The notes under the pieces are model-generated. The model made no database searches. It was not told the DNA's origin and worked only from the letters and a program-made list of their open reading frames with translations. Shown piece after piece: positions 13,514 through 27,434 of a stretch of DNA of 60,941 nucleotides; within the stretch, counting starts at the first letter, position 1, and every line of letters begins with the position of its first letter. This DNA comes from Leptospira interrogans (GTDB taxonomy: Bacteria; Spirochaetota; Leptospiria; Leptospirales; Leptospiraceae), in the NCBI RefSeq assembly GCF_900156205.1, contig NZ_FTNA01000023.1:1-60941 (forward strand). The letters are read 5' to 3'. The position numbers and the translations under genes are program-made.

Positions 13514-14200
13514 TTATCGGATATGATTTATAAGTTCTCGCCATAACTTTTTATATTGTACGTCTCTTGCTGAATCGAATTTTATACTCAGTGAAGTATA
13601 TAGAACCTTGGAATTATCTAATTGAAAATTAAAAATAGTGAATTTGTCTTTATAAATAATTTGAATATTTTTTTTCTCTTCTTTAGTTCTAAGTTGATCT
13701 TTTGTTAGAATTATCCATTCTCCGAATTGAAATTCTTTATTATCCAAAGACAAAATATAGGAATAGAGTTTATTAAAGTTGGAAACAGTGATCTCGTAAA
13801 TGTTTTCATCAATCCAAAGATATAAGTCTGGAGTTCTTCTTGCGTAAAAATATTCATCCTTGCACTGTTTTGAATCAATAGAAGACCGCGTTGATACTTT
13901 TAAAATGGCTTTTTCTTCATCTATTCCAAGATAGGTAACAACGTGAAGATCTGAACTTTTTTGGATCAAAGTCTGAAACTTTTCAGAACTGATTTCTTTT
14001 GGTTTATCACAATTGAAAAGTAGCACTGTGGAAAAAATTATAACCAGAGAAAAATAGGCTTTTTGAATTTTATTTGATTCATGTAAAATAAGTTTTTTGT
14101 AATGTTTATGAATCAAATCAGTCACATTCTTATTTCTGTTTCTAATAGACAAAACAAGTTTGGGCAAAAAAACCAGAGTGTAAAGACGCTTTTTGCCCAT
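13514..14200 (-). CDS. Hypothetical lipoprotein (intact paralogue of 12300-12666)
   Basis: The hydrophobic segment AYFSLVIIFSTVLLFNC looks like a lipoprotein signal ending in a lipobox. The mature part (about 165 residues) is mixed, with no family recognised. The open frame extends to an ATG ending at 14200, but its first ~20 codons overlap a HEPN gene fragment read in another frame. That N-terminus is therefore probably artefactual. Starting at the signal would need a non-standard ATT near 14068, where related genes might have ATG. So the gene could be intact with an odd start, or have lost its start codon. It sits between HEPN and MNT remnants. Confidence 0.55.
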   Translation of the reverse strand: MGKKRLYTLVFLPKLVLSIRNRNKNVTDLIHKHYKKLILHESNKIQKAYFSLVIIFSTVLLFNCDKPKEISSEKFQTLIQKSSDLHVVTYLGIDEEKAILKVSTRSSIDSKQCKDEYFYARRTPDLYLWIDENIYEITVSNFNKLYSYILSLDNKEFQFGEWIILTKDQLRTKEEKKNIQIIYKDKFTIFNFQLDNSKVLYTSLSIKFDSARDVQYKKLWRELINHIR

Positions 14201-14253
14201 TCCAGATCACGTTCTGCTTGGGAGAGCCAATCTTTCCATCTCAGGTTTTGCAT
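14142..14253 (-). pseudogene. HEPN-domain gene fragment
   Basis: The ATG ending at 14253, two bases after the citrate-synthase-like stop and preceded by GGAAAG, opens MQNLRWKDWLSQAERDLEWA. This is the start of HEPN proteins. After a one-base shift it continues as SLHSGFFAQTCFV, the HEPN helix that normally leads into QQAAEKALK, then hits a stop. The remainder of the gene is gone. Together with the MNT pseudogene at 13135-13480 it is the relic of a HEPN-MNT toxin-antitoxin pair. Confidence 0.65.
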
Positions 14254-14255
14254 AT

Positions 14256-15543
<1,288 letters not shown>

Positions 15544-16043
15544 AGGAACCTTATAGAATGATTCGCGTCAATTCTTCTAATTTTGGTAAAATCGATTTTG
15601 TGCGAGTATTCTGAGAATTGAACACGGAAAACTGAGATGGGTATGTTCTTTATGAATAAGGTTTAACTGAAGAAGTGGCTCTAAGATTGACGAAGTTAAG
15701 AGGGCTGTAGGGTTTTTCTTTGAAAAGAATTCAAGTATAAGTGTATTTTCAGAACGAGATGTATTTGCAAGTAGTTACTACCTTCAAATGCTTTTTACTG
15801 GTTTTACTATATATAGAAGTACTATGAGTTTAGAAGTAGAATTTTAGACATTCTATATGTAATAGTGAATATATATATAAAATTAACGTGTGTTATATGG
15901 TTATCAATTTGAATTTTTGGGCAATCTAGATGCTGTTCTATGGTATAATATTTTTTAAAGTTTGCCTAAAACTTCAGAATGTAGGAACTCGTACGAATTC
16001 CAATTATAAGAAGCGAATGTTTGAAATTTGTAATGTGACTTAA

Positions 16044-16468
16044 TCTGTGGGAGCTACCATAAATCATCAATTTACAGTTAAACTTTATAAATTGTGGGAA
16101 CTACTCGGAAATACAAAAAGAATCATCGTCCATCCGATTTTTGCACAAAATCTCTGTTTTGCGGCCACCATTAAAATTTAAATCCAATTTTAACTTGTGT
16201 TAGACGTAAGTTAAAATTTTTTAAAGGTAGTAGTTCCTACAATTTTAGAATTTATTCGTAAAATCATGACTTGTGAGAGTTCCCACGTCATTTTATAGAC
16301 AAACCTAAGTTTTGTGGTAGTTCCCACGCTTGAATACGACAGATTCAATTGTTATAAACTTCTGTTTTATAAATTGTGGTAGTTCCCACATTTAAAGAAT
16401 CAATCTATAAAATTCAGATCCCAACTTTTTTCAGAATCATGAGTTCCTTACGTCGAATTCACGTTAAA
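16044..16468 (+). repeat. ~400-bp intergenic duplication, copy 1
   Basis: Colinear with 38822-39227. Shared strings in order include AAAAGAATCATCGTCCA, CGATTTTTGCA, GTTCCCACGCTTGAATACGA and CCAACTTTTTTCAG, ending in TCGAATTCACGTTAAA. Each copy contains several 16-bp palindromes. Confidence 0.75.
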
Positions 16469-16474
16469 AATAAA

Positions 16475-16667
<193 letters not shown>

Positions 16668-16874
16668 TTTTAATAACAAGTGAATAAACACAACTTACAA
16701 GAAGTGTTTTGTCGAGTAAGAAACGGTTTATTCAATTATTCAGAATTATAAAATAAAGTCCCCAGTATTTTGCGTTAAAACAGTGCTTTGTAATCAAAAT
16801 TTATGGTACTTGATTTTATAGAAATCAATAATCTAGTTTAACATAATGTTGATTTACAGATTAATCAATTTCTT

Positions 16875-18447
16875 TCAATCGCTTAAATCGAACTCACTTA
16901 AAATCCGTTCGATTTCCTGAAGCAATTTGGGATAACCCTTACCGCTGACCGGTTGGGAACTGAATTGTAATTTTACCTCGTTCTCGAAAGATGTAGAGTT
17001 TAGATCACCTGCAAAAGGGATACCGTATTTTTTTTCACAAAGTAATGAAAGGGAAGAATGAACCGGGCTGATAGAATACGTACAAACTTTTTTATCTAAA
17101 AAGATTGCTTCGAACAAAGACTGACCAAAATAACTAACAAAACCTGAACAAGTAGCTAAAAGATTTTGAAATTTGAATTTAGAAACTCTAGGAATGAACT
17201 CGATTTGTTTAAACGTAGTGCTGGTTCCGCCTATACGAACGATTTTAGGAATGTTTTCCCTCAAACTCAAGGATTCTAAAAAAGAATCTAAACTGAACGT
17301 AGTATGATGATCTATATTTCCCGCATAACAAAGAATATACGAATTATCGATTTGTTTTCGATCTAAATTAAAAAGTCCCGGGGGGATCAGAATTTGATCT
17401 AAGGAAAAACGATCTTCTATATCAGAATGAGGAAGAAGGTCGTAGTGATGAAATTTTTTTCTATCCGAACCAAAATGGTCTAAAAGGAGTACCTTAGTTT
17501 TCGAATATTCTGGAATTGAAATGTCTCTGGAATCTACGATTAGCAGATCTAAATCTTCTTCTTTAGGAAATTCTCTTAACCAGAATGTTTCATAAGGAAC
17601 CGTAGCTAATAATGCAAATAGAATTCTGGAACGTTCAAAATGACCACTTCCGAAATCTTTCGGATCACCTGCAAAAACTCCAATTCTAAATTTTTTAGTT
17701 CTCTGAGAGGGTAAAGTTTGGAAACGAATTTGTTCTACATTTTGATTTCCAGCAAAAACATTGGGATCTATTTCAAAAAGATTTATACATTCTCTAGCTC
17801 CAAAAATAGGATTTTGTTCGTTCAATATATTAAAAATATTTGAAGTAGTTTCAAAATCTTTAGGCTCGTCGATTGTAAGTCTAAGTTTTGGAAGGATTAA
17901 CTTTTCTTTTTCCGACAGTAGGGAGGAAAGTTTTGTTATACGAAAACGATCCGAATTTTCCTTAATATGAAGACTAACGTGTTCTTTATGTCTTTCTTCT
18001 AAAGTATTAGGTGTCCATTCAAGAGCCTTTCTTGTAAAAATTTCTCCGCCCATTCCTAATGGAAGTCCAGAAACGTAAGAAAGATCCGATTCAAAAAATT
18101 GAAATGATTGTAAAAGTTGATCCAAATGAATTGTATCGTAAAAAGGATTATCCCCCGTTAGACGTAAAATTGAATCCGCGTTAAAAAAATGAGCCGCTTC
18201 TATGTATCTTCGTCTAACATCGAGTAAATCCCCTGCAAAAAAAAGATAGTTTCTTTGGTTTAAAAAGTAACGTAGTTCTTTGTCTTCTTTGGGAATGAGA
18301 TAGACGATTTGTTCTTTTGGTAGAACGGTCAGAATTCTGTCATAAATTCTATCGACGAGAGTTTTTCCAGAACCGGAAGGAAATTCTAATAAGACCTTTT
18401 CAGGTAGTCTTGAAGAACCTGTTCTGGCTTGGATGAACGCGTAGACT

Positions 18448-18476
<29 letters not shown>
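16875..18476 (-). CDS. SpsF-type cytidylyltransferase fused to a PseG-like domain
   Basis: 533 residues in two parts. Residues 10-240 resemble SpsF/acylneuraminate cytidylyltransferases: [16 protein letters not shown] at the nucleotide-binding start, RLTGDNPF, and [12 protein letters not shown]. From about residue 265 the sequence [20 protein letters not shown] resembles PseG, the UDP-sugar hydrolase of the pseudaminic acid pathway (GxGHxxR motif), followed by a GT-B-like C-terminal half. It should make or activate an unusual sugar for surface or flagellar glycans. Its start overlaps the end of the spiro-SPASM gene by 29 bases, implying translational coupling. Confidence 0.75.
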
Positions 18477-19992
<1,516 letters not shown>

Positions 19993-20041
19993 AGTTTGAA
20001 ATTAATATCGGTCGAAAACTCGGATCGTGTAATATTTAAAA

Positions 20042-21076
<1,035 letters not shown>

Positions 21077-21153
21077 ATCAATCAGAATACCTATGATCAG
21101 TAAGATCTTAAGCAAGAAGCATTGGTTCAACCGTTTTTCGGGTTGTTTTAGTT

Positions 21154-21215
21154 TGTGTTAGTTCCCACATTTCTGAATTTTACAGTGAAATCTCGAATTT
21201 GTGTTAGTTCCCACA
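21154..21215. repeat. Paired 16-bp palindromes
   Basis: TGTGTTAGTTCCCACA is present twice, identical, at 21154-21169 and 21200-21215, a 46-base period. It fills the short gap between two same-strand genes, so it is transcribed if they are co-transcribed. Confidence 0.75.
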
Positions 21216-21225
21216 ACTACCAATC

Positions 21226-23304
21226 TTAGTTGATTTTAAACTTACCGATCAATTTTCCTAGATTTTGAGCTTGTCCGTGCATATTTCCGGAGAATGAAGT
21301 AAGATCTTCTGCACCTGAAGCGATTTCTTGAGTACCGTCAGAAATGCTCATGATCGTTTTTGTAATTTCATCCGTGGCACGTCTTTGTTCTAGAACAGCT
21401 TCTTCAATTTGTAAACTGAAGGTCATAAGTTCATTAGCACTTTGTGCGATTTCTTTAGTATTTTCTTCCTGAGTTTTAACGGAAGTAAGAACGTTCTTAG
21501 CATAACGATCGAATTCTTCTACTTGTTCTCTAAGTTTTTTTAGAATGTTAAAAGCTTCTGCAACTTTAGTGTTTCCATTTAAAACGGCGGTATTAGTGGA
21601 ATTCACCAGAGACCCAATTTCTTGAACACTTGTAGAAGTTTGAGAAGCGAGTTTTCCAATTTCTTCTGCGACAACAGCAAATCCTTTTCCGGCTTCACCA
21701 GCTCTAGCGGCTTCGATAGCGGCATTGAGAGCAAGTAGATTTGTTCTTTCCGAAATTTCAGTAATTATAGAAAGGATTTCAGTGATTCTGGAAGCGCTGT
21801 CTCCGATAGCCGCCATAGCGCTTGTAGAAGCGATCATAGCATTTTCTCCAGTGACACCTTGTTCTTTTGAAAGGGCTGCGAGCTCAACTAGATCTTGCAT
21901 TTCTCTATTGATATTTACGATTTGTTCTTTTAGACGAATGACGTTACCATCGATTTCTTTCATACTCAATACAGCCTTTTCCATAGACTTTCCCACGTTT
22001 TGTGCGGAAGCGGCGAGTTCTTCGACAGCAGCAGAAGATTCTTCAGCAGCAGAAGCTTGAGTTTGAGCGACGTCAGAAAAGTTTCTAGATGAATCGGCCA
22101 TTTTTTCTGAAGTATCTCTGAGAGTGTTTGCTGAACCCCCTATTTCTCTCAGAACTTTGAGAAGATTTTCCCTCATTTTATTCATGGAACTGAGAAGAGT
22201 TCCGATTTCGTCTTTTTTATCGTGAGAACTTTGAGCGATTAAATTTCCGTCTGCGATTTCTTCGGAAAAACTAACTGCTTTGAGAAGACCGGCGGTAATC
22301 AATTTTTGGAATATAACGTTTAGGCAAAGAATGACGGCGATTAATACCGCTAAGGTGTACGTAAAAGCTTTGAAAAGAATAGAAAGAATTGCTTCTTTAT
22401 AGATAGAATTTGGAATACTTACTTGCATTACCCAATAGCGTTTGTCTTTACCAATATGAAACGGAAAGTAATAATGAGTGTATCCGTCGGAATCAGTAGT
22501 GAATTTTTCGCCTTCCTGACTTTTACTAAGGTAATATTCTAGTTCTTTTGCATCTGAAATTTTTTCACCGACCCGATTTGAATCAAAACCATTTACTGCA
22601 TAAATTCCTTTAGGAGAAATCAGAGTTAGATAACCAAGATCTTGAAACGGTTTTTTAACGCCGATTCGTTGTTGAAGTTCTTCCAATTGATAGTCTAAAC
22701 CGGCAACACCGTAAAACTGATCGTTTACATAAAGCGGAACCATAAGAGACATCATTAGAATTTTTACTTTCCCTTTGATTTCATAATAGTACGGATCCGT
22801 TGCGTAGTGAGATTTTGTTTTTTTAGGAACTTGGTACCAATCTCCTTCCGGACCTAAAGAATCGTAGTATTTAGCGGCTTCGAGAACGATTTCTTCCTTT
22901 GTTTGACCACGATGAAGATACGGAATAAATCTGCCTGTGGAATCATGTCCTAGAGTATTTTGAAATTCTAAGTCGTTTCCGTCCAAAGAATTTGGTTCGT
23001 AGGCGAGTCTGGCACCAAAGTAATGATCATTGACTTTTAAGATTTCTCTTAAAGCAGCAATGATTTGATTGCGGGGAGGGGCACTAAAGAGAAGAGGAAA
23101 CCGAAAACCTCGTATGATACCCATACCAGTGTCTAAATAATCTTTCACTTCATAGGTCCAACGTTCGGCTGTAATTTCTGAACTATTGACAACTTCTTGT
23201 TCTAACTTTTTATATGCGGTGTAACAACTGATACTTGCAAGAATACCGAAACCTATGAATAACACGATGGAAAGATAGAGAGAAATGCGAAAACGAATGC
23301 TCAT
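21226..23304 (-). CDS. Methyl-accepting chemotaxis protein with dCache sensor
   Basis: 692 residues. One membrane segment near the start ([20 protein letters not shown]), a large periplasmic sensor (about residues 35-300) with dCache-like sequence ([49 protein letters not shown]), then a second membrane segment near 310-330. A HAMP linker and the signalling coiled coil follow, with the conserved tip [19 protein letters not shown]. It would relay ligand binding to CheA/CheW at the cell pole. There is no C-terminal pentapeptide for CheR/CheB tethering. The end is DNA-adjacent to the palindrome pair. Confidence 0.93.
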   Translation of the reverse strand: MSIRFRISLYLSIVLFIGFGILASISCYTAYKKLEQEVVNSSEITAERWTYEVKDYLDTGMGIIRGFRFPLLFSAPPRNQIIAALREILKVNDHYFGARLAYEPNSLDGNDLEFQNTLGHDSTGRFIPYLHRGQTKEEIVLEAAKYYDSLGPEGDWYQVPKKTKSHYATDPYYYEIKGKVKILMMSLMVPLYVNDQFYGVAGLDYQLEELQQRIGVKKPFQDLGYLTLISPKGIYAVNGFDSNRVGEKISDAKELEYYLSKSQEGEKFTTDSDGYTHYYFPFHIGKDKRYWVMQVSIPNSIYKEAILSILFKAFTYTLAVLIAVILCLNVIFQKLITAGLLKAVSFSEEIADGNLIAQSSHDKKDEIGTLLSSMNKMRENLLKVLREIGGSANTLRDTSEKMADSSRNFSDVAQTQASAAEESSAAVEELAASAQNVGKSMEKAVLSMKEIDGNVIRLKEQIVNINREMQDLVELAALSKEQGVTGENAMIASTSAMAAIGDSASRITEILSIITEISERTNLLALNAAIEAARAGEAGKGFAVVAEEIGKLASQTSTSVQEIGSLVNSTNTAVLNGNTKVAEAFNILKKLREQVEEFDRYAKNVLTSVKTQEENTKEIAQSANELMTFSLQIEEAVLEQRRATDEITKTIMSISDGTQEIASGAEDLTSFSGNMHGQAQNLGKLIGKFKIN

Positions 23305-23830
23305 TGCGCCCCCCGGCTCGTTCTGATTCTAAGGTAACCAAAAGGATAATTAATAGAGGGTAGGACGAATTGCTCGAGCAAAATATTCCTAATTTATAAA
23401 AAAAATATCAAATTTCTATGACAAAAATTAAAAATCGTAGATTATAATTTCGTTTTGAATTTAAATATTTAACGCGAGTTCAACGAAAGGGGAATGTGCC
23501 TTAAGGAAGTTTAATTTCTGCATAGAAAGTAAAAGTGATAGTCAATTTTTAAGCAAATCCCGATTTAGGCGAAGAATTCTATATTCTTTATATATTGTTT
23601 CGTAATTACTTTGAAAAGGTATTTTCTTTTTTAGATTTGGTTCATACTTAAATCTAATAAAGAATCTGTTGTGTAAGAATTGGCTTGTATCTGGTTTTAA
23701 TTTAGACTTTATGGAAAGTTTATATATCAAAAATACGTTCTAAAATGGAGTTTTAGATAAAACTAAAATATCTTGAAGCGGATTTTGATTTTTAGCAGTT
23801 ATGGTTTATAAAAAGATATAAGGAAACTAC

Positions 23831-24241
23831 ATGTCTTTATCAGCGCGCAAGTTAATTTTACGTATCAATGGAGTGGCACTTATGGTCGCTTCTTTGGGCG
23901 GTTTTATTTCAATGGACGTTCTCGGAATTTTTTTCGGTATAGGTCCTGCAGCTTCTCTTTTAAAAGGACAGGAATTTATCGGAATTGGTGGTTTTGAAGC
24001 GCATGGTCTTGCTTTTATACTAGGGGTTTTACTTTTTAAAGCCGAAGCAAAACGTTCTTGGCATATTACCGCAGTGGCTATTCACAGTTTATTAGGAATT
24101 GCGAATATTCTTATGTGGGGAATTTTTATTTCCGTAAATAGTTTGCAAATGGGTTATATCACAACTGCTATGCATTGTATTTTCGTCTTACTTCAGTTAG
24201 TTGCAGTTTTTCAATCTTCCGAACAAGATAAATATGAATAA
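23831..24241 (+). CDS. Small four-helix integral membrane protein
   Basis: 136 residues with four likely membrane segments: VALMVASLGGFISMDVLGIFF, FEAHGLAFILGVLLF, ITAVAIHSLLGIANILMWGIF and YITTAMHCIFVLLQLVAVF. No charged catalytic motif. The ATG is preceded by AAGGAAAC, a reasonable ribosome-binding site. I do not recognise a named family. It stands alone, with a gene-free stretch of 526 bases before it and about 1 kb after. Confidence 0.75.
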   Translation: MSLSARKLILRINGVALMVASLGGFISMDVLGIFFGIGPAASLLKGQEFIGIGGFEAHGLAFILGVLLFKAEAKRSWHITAVAIHSLLGIANILMWGIFISVNSLQMGYITTAMHCIFVLLQLVAVFQSSEQDKYE

Positions 24242-24857
24242 TGACACATTTTCTTTTTTGAAAAAGTGTTTGAGAAAATTTCGAATTTATAGATTAAACT
24301 TTGGGTTAGAATGAAATTTTAGAGTGACGATCTCAGACCAATTGAAATCTCATTTCCTAATTTGGTGTACTACTCTTGGATGTGAATCTGAACACTCCGG
24401 AGATGAGGGCATCTTTTGAATTTTAATGGGTGGTGCGTTACGTGTTAAATTCAGTAAAATGCTTTCTATGAGTGTATTTTACTGATCTCTGACTAATTGA
24501 GTATCTAAATGTTTGTTATAAAATGTCTTTTTAAGTAAGTTCGATAAATCCAATGCGAAAACGATTTGAAACTCAGCAGAACACTCTCTATCATACAATC
24601 CCACAATGTTGTATCGTAAGATCAATCTGTTGGAATTACGACAAATCCTCCGTGAAACTTAGTTTCTACAACACGATCTGTCGAGCGCCAATAGAAGCGA
24701 GACACTGAGTTTGAGGAGAGTTGTGTTGAGTTTTTCCCTTTCATTTTTGGGTGGGGTTCGGAAAATTTTTCTCTATCAGAAAAACATACTTTTCGCAAGT
24801 AAAAAGTCTCATTCTTGTCGGAACACTTGAAAAATGTTCGTTTTTAATCCTTCTCAT

Positions 24858-24949
24858 TAAAGTTTTTGAAAAATTAATTCTCTGTTAAATTGAAATAGAC
24901 AATTAAAGCAATTTTGCTGATCTACATTATGCGATTTTCAACAACTCTA
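24858..24949. mobile_element. ~100-bp MITE-like element, copy D (inverted)
   Basis: Opens TAAAGTTTTTGAAAAATTAATT and closes with ATTTTCAACAACTCTA. The interior ATTAAAGCAATTTTGC is the reverse complement of the interior of other copies, so this copy is in the opposite orientation. Confidence 0.65.
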
Positions 24950-25021
24950 TTCTAAAATTCTCTTCAACTTGTGGGTTGGTTATAACCTTTTTATGGATCG
25001 TGTTCTTAATTGAAACTAAAA

Positions 25022-25118
25022 ACGAAATATCGTATTACGTTTCTTTCATGCAATTTATTGACTGGAGCTGAAATCGTGGTCTGGCAACACTGGATTCGTC
25101 CCATTTTCTTTTACTGAA
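25022..25118 (-). repeat. ~97-bp dispersed repeat, copy 2 (inverted)
   Basis: Reverse-complement match to 12195-12290 and 34757-34856 (TTATTGACTGGAGCTGAAA, CACTGGATTCGTCC). It ends about 150 bases before the CRISPR repeat. Confidence 0.7.
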
Positions 25119-25265
25119 TTTACAGATTGAAGTGCTAAACCATTGGATTGAGTTGCTCTGTAGTATGAAAAGTTTTACGAATCACAAAAATTTTGTGAAA
25201 AAAAATAAATAGTTCTCCTTTTCGAAGAACTATTTTAAGGAAATTTCTTTTTACTTCCTTGATTT

Positions 25266-25371
25266 GTTTCAATCCACTTCTTCTCCAAAGAGAAGAAGAA
25301 ACTCTAATGAGGTCGGTGAAATGATCGGCAAAACGTTTCAATCTACCTACTCTTTAAATAGAAAAAAGCCG
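25266..25371 (-). CRISPR. Minimal type I-C CRISPR array (one spacer)
   Basis: A 37-base repeat at 25266-25302 starts GTTTCAATCCAC and contains inverted CTTCTTCTC/GAGAAGAAG arms. On the minus strand it ends GTGGATTGAAAC, the type I-C signature. A 32-base spacer (25303-25334) is followed by a degenerate repeat starting GTTTCAATCTACC (about 25335-25371). Array and cas genes share the minus strand, with the array downstream of cas2. The degenerate unit is the one nearest cas2, the end where new spacers are normally added. Confidence 0.7.
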
Positions 25372-25572
25372 CGAATAAAAAAGTTCGTAGCTTTATATTA
25401 TAAAAGTAAAATATTTAGTTTTCTTAGTATATAAGATTACAAACCAATGGGAATTGTGCTTAACGAACGTTGGCTATCGCCAAACGGCGAATATACGTTT
25501 AAGTGCAAAAGCCCCGCAGTTTATTGGTAGAAGCAGAAATACAAAGGAATTTTGTTATAAAATGATGAGTTC
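25372..25572 (-). promoter_or_regulatory. Leader-like region between cas2 and the CRISPR array
   Basis: 200 gene-free bases in the leader position. It holds an imperfect cruciform around 25456-25515 (CTTAACG...CGTTTAAG arms, with GTTGGC-TATC-GCCAAAC inside). Whether it still acts as a leader is unknown. Confidence 0.4.
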
Positions 25573-25845
25573 TTAAAAATCAAGAATGTTAGAAACTCCG
25601 AATTGTTTGATTTTAGAAACGGAAATGGCGTCGAGAGAATAGATTCTAAGATTATCTGTTTTTGAATTTATAATTTTAGAAAGTTTTGCTTCGAATTGTA
25701 AATAATCGGCTGGTTCCAGTTGGCATTCAAAAACGGATTTTTGAACTCTTTGGCCATGGCTTTCGCAGGTTTTTGCGACTTTTCTAAGTCTTGCACGACC
25801 TTCTTGGGTAATCGTCTCTACGTCGTAACATACAATGATAAACAT
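25573..25845 (-). CDS. cas2: CRISPR-associated endonuclease Cas2
   Basis: 90 residues. Starts MFIIVCYDVET with the conserved early Asp, has RLRKVAKTCESHGQRVQKSVFEC and the later LRIYSLD strand, as in Cas2 of subtype I-C. With Cas1 it forms the complex that integrates new spacers. It starts 3 bases after the cas1 stop and is the last gene of the cas operon. It looks intact. Confidence 0.95.
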   Translation of the reverse strand: MFIIVCYDVETITQEGRARLRKVAKTCESHGQRVQKSVFECQLEPADYLQFEAKLSKIINSKTDNLRIYSLDAISVSKIKQFGVSNILDF

Positions 25846-25848
25846 GCT

Positions 25849-26880
25849 TTATTTCCATATAAAAGGAATATAATATTTTAAATCACCCCGTAAGGTTCTG
25901 GCAAAAATTCTAGCTTGTAAATAAGGTAGTTCTCCAACGATGGATTTGATATTGAGCCAAGGATGGAATATTTCTTCTTTTTTCCTTTTTTGATAGGTCT
26001 TGATTAATTCTTTACGAGAATCGTCATTCATGAAAAAGACAGATCCTGGTTTTTCTAAAAAATCAGAGGCTTGAATTTGTTTACGGTTGATCAAAGTAAA
26101 AACCAATCGATCTATGAAGGGGCGGAATTCTCCCATCATATCCAAAGCTAATGAAGGTCTTCCTGGTCTTTCATCATGAAGAAAACCAATATAAGGGTCC
26201 AATCCTACCGCTTGACAAACTGCGATACAATCGTTTGTAAGTAAGGAATATAAAAAAGACAAAAGAGCATTTGTTCTACTTCGAGGTGGTCTTCTTGTTC
26301 TTTGGTGAAATTGAAAATCTTCTTTTTGTTGGATAATACAATAATCAAAAACGGAAAAATAAGTTTTAGCGGAATCACCTTCATACCCTCGTATACTTTC
26401 AATGGATTCAGCTTTTTCTAATAGAGAAATATTTTTTTCGATTTTTCCAATCGCTTCCTTAATATCTTGTTTTTCTAATTCATTTTTGGATTTTCTAGCG
26501 GTTCTAGATAAAACGCTTCTGCAATTTTGAAGTTTTCCAGCAACTATCGATCTTGCAATTTCCAATCTAAATTCTTCTATTTCAGATTTTTTGAATTGAG
26601 CTTTTCTGATCAAAACGTTACCGGAGTTGGAACCTTCCAGTCGTCCTTGAAATTTTCCACGTGCGGTCGGATAAGAAATAAAAATTCCTTTTTCTAAACA
26701 CTTTTGTAATAGAGAAGGACTAATTCCGCAGATGCCAAATATAGTAATTCCTTCAAGATGATGAAAAGGAATTTTGAAAATAGTATCATCTCCCTTTTTG
26801 ACTTTAAGAACATCCAGCTCATGATGAAGATATAAACCTTCTTGAGTGATATATAGAATGTTTTGTTTAATATCCGCCAG
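25849..26880 (-). CDS. cas1: CRISPR integrase Cas1 (CTG start)
   Basis: 343 residues if read from a CTG ending at 26880. From there the product is MADIKQNILYITQEGLYLHHE and continues into HHLEGITIFGICGISP, the normal Cas1 N-terminal domain. No ATG, GTG or TTG lies in frame before a TTG at codon 90 (26613). TTAGGAT sits 9 bases upstream of the CTG, and the start overlaps the cas4 end, as usual in such operons. The catalytic metal residues appear present: E167 (RGYEGD), H235 (GFLHDER) and D247 (ALDMMGEF). With Cas2 it integrates spacers. A shorter TTG start would lose the whole N-terminal domain. Confidence 0.85.
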   Translation of the reverse strand: MADIKQNILYITQEGLYLHHELDVLKVKKGDDTIFKIPFHHLEGITIFGICGISPSLLQKCLEKGIFISYPTARGKFQGRLEGSNSGNVLIRKAQFKKSEIEEFRLEIARSIVAGKLQNCRSVLSRTARKSKNELEKQDIKEAIGKIEKNISLLEKAESIESIRGYEGDSAKTYFSVFDYCIIQQKEDFQFHQRTRRPPRSRTNALLSFLYSLLTNDCIAVCQAVGLDPYIGFLHDERPGRPSLALDMMGEFRPFIDRLVFTLINRKQIQASDFLEKPGSVFFMNDDSRKELIKTYQKRKKEEIFHPWLNIKSIVGELPYLQARIFARTLRGDLKYYIPFIWK

Positions 26881-27295
26881 AGTCTTTTATCCTAAATAAG
26901 TATTCTTTAAAATTTAAATCTGAATATGAGCTGGGCATACATGTATCAAACAAACTGCAATTTTTACAAAGTGAACGATTCGAAACAGGAGGAGGAAGAA
27001 TTTTATCTCTTAATATTTTTCTAATTTCCTCAATTGTTTGAATGGTAAGTGTTCTAAGTGAGTCGGAAAATTCTACATCGTGTCTCTTTTTAGATTGTAT
27101 GTGATAGATCGCCCCAAATTGAATTTTTACGTCGAGCATTTCTTCGAGACAAATTGCAACGGCACAGAGTTGGGCTTCTTGATTTGTCCATTTTGATATG
27201 CGACCGTTTTTATAATCTATAGGGAAGGGAGGTTTTTCTTTTGGGAATTCAACAACTCTAATGTATAAAAACAGTTTTATTGATTTACTAAACAT
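26867..27295 (-). pseudogene. cas4: N-terminally truncated Cas4 nuclease
   Basis: 142 codons against roughly 200 for intact I-C Cas4. What remains is the C-terminal two thirds: the lysine of the nuclease core (PIDYKNGR), QLCAVAICLEEM, and the last three cluster cysteines (C110, C113, C119). The first ~70 residues, which carry the first cysteine and the early nuclease acidic residues, are missing. They are replaced by an unrelated stretch before VVEFPKE. The break lies next to TAGAGTTGTTGAA (27248-27260, minus strand), which equals the terminus of the ~100-bp element. Cas4 normally trims prespacers and defines the PAM; this copy should not. Confidence 0.75.
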
Positions 27296-27361
27296 TCAGT
27301 TATAAATTTTGAAACAATTTTGCGTTTGGGTTAATGTTTTATTTTCTGATTTAAAATAAAG

Positions 27362-27411
27362 ATTAATTTAGTTTATTGATATATTTAAATATAAAAATAA
27401 ACTAAATTAAT
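27362..27411. repeat. Perfect 14-bp inverted repeat between cas7 and cas4
   Basis: ATTAATTTAGTTTA at 27362-27375 and its exact inverse at 27398-27411 surround a 22-base AT-rich loop. It lies in the 139-base gap where the cas4 N-terminus should be. It could be a transcript hairpin or the scar of the event that removed cas4 DNA. Confidence 0.7.
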
Positions 27412-27434
27412 ATAGTTTTTGCGAGCTCCTGTTT

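Larger units (their letters stand above)
24242..25265. other. Gene-free repeat-rich stretch before the CRISPR remnant
   Basis: Contains a copy (about 24625-24735) of the repeat seen at 3314-3430 (GGAATTACGACAAATCCTC, then AGAAGCGAGACACTGAG), MITE-like copy D (24858-24949) and the ~97-bp element (25022-25118). No gene. Confidence 0.65.

Noticed and set aside
23542..23730. 62-codon minus-strand ORF
   Set aside because: Lysine- and asparagine-rich low-complexity frame in AT-rich DNA; no start signal.
25135..25341. 68-codon minus-strand ORF
   Set aside because: Runs through the CRISPR repeat and spacer; not a protein gene.
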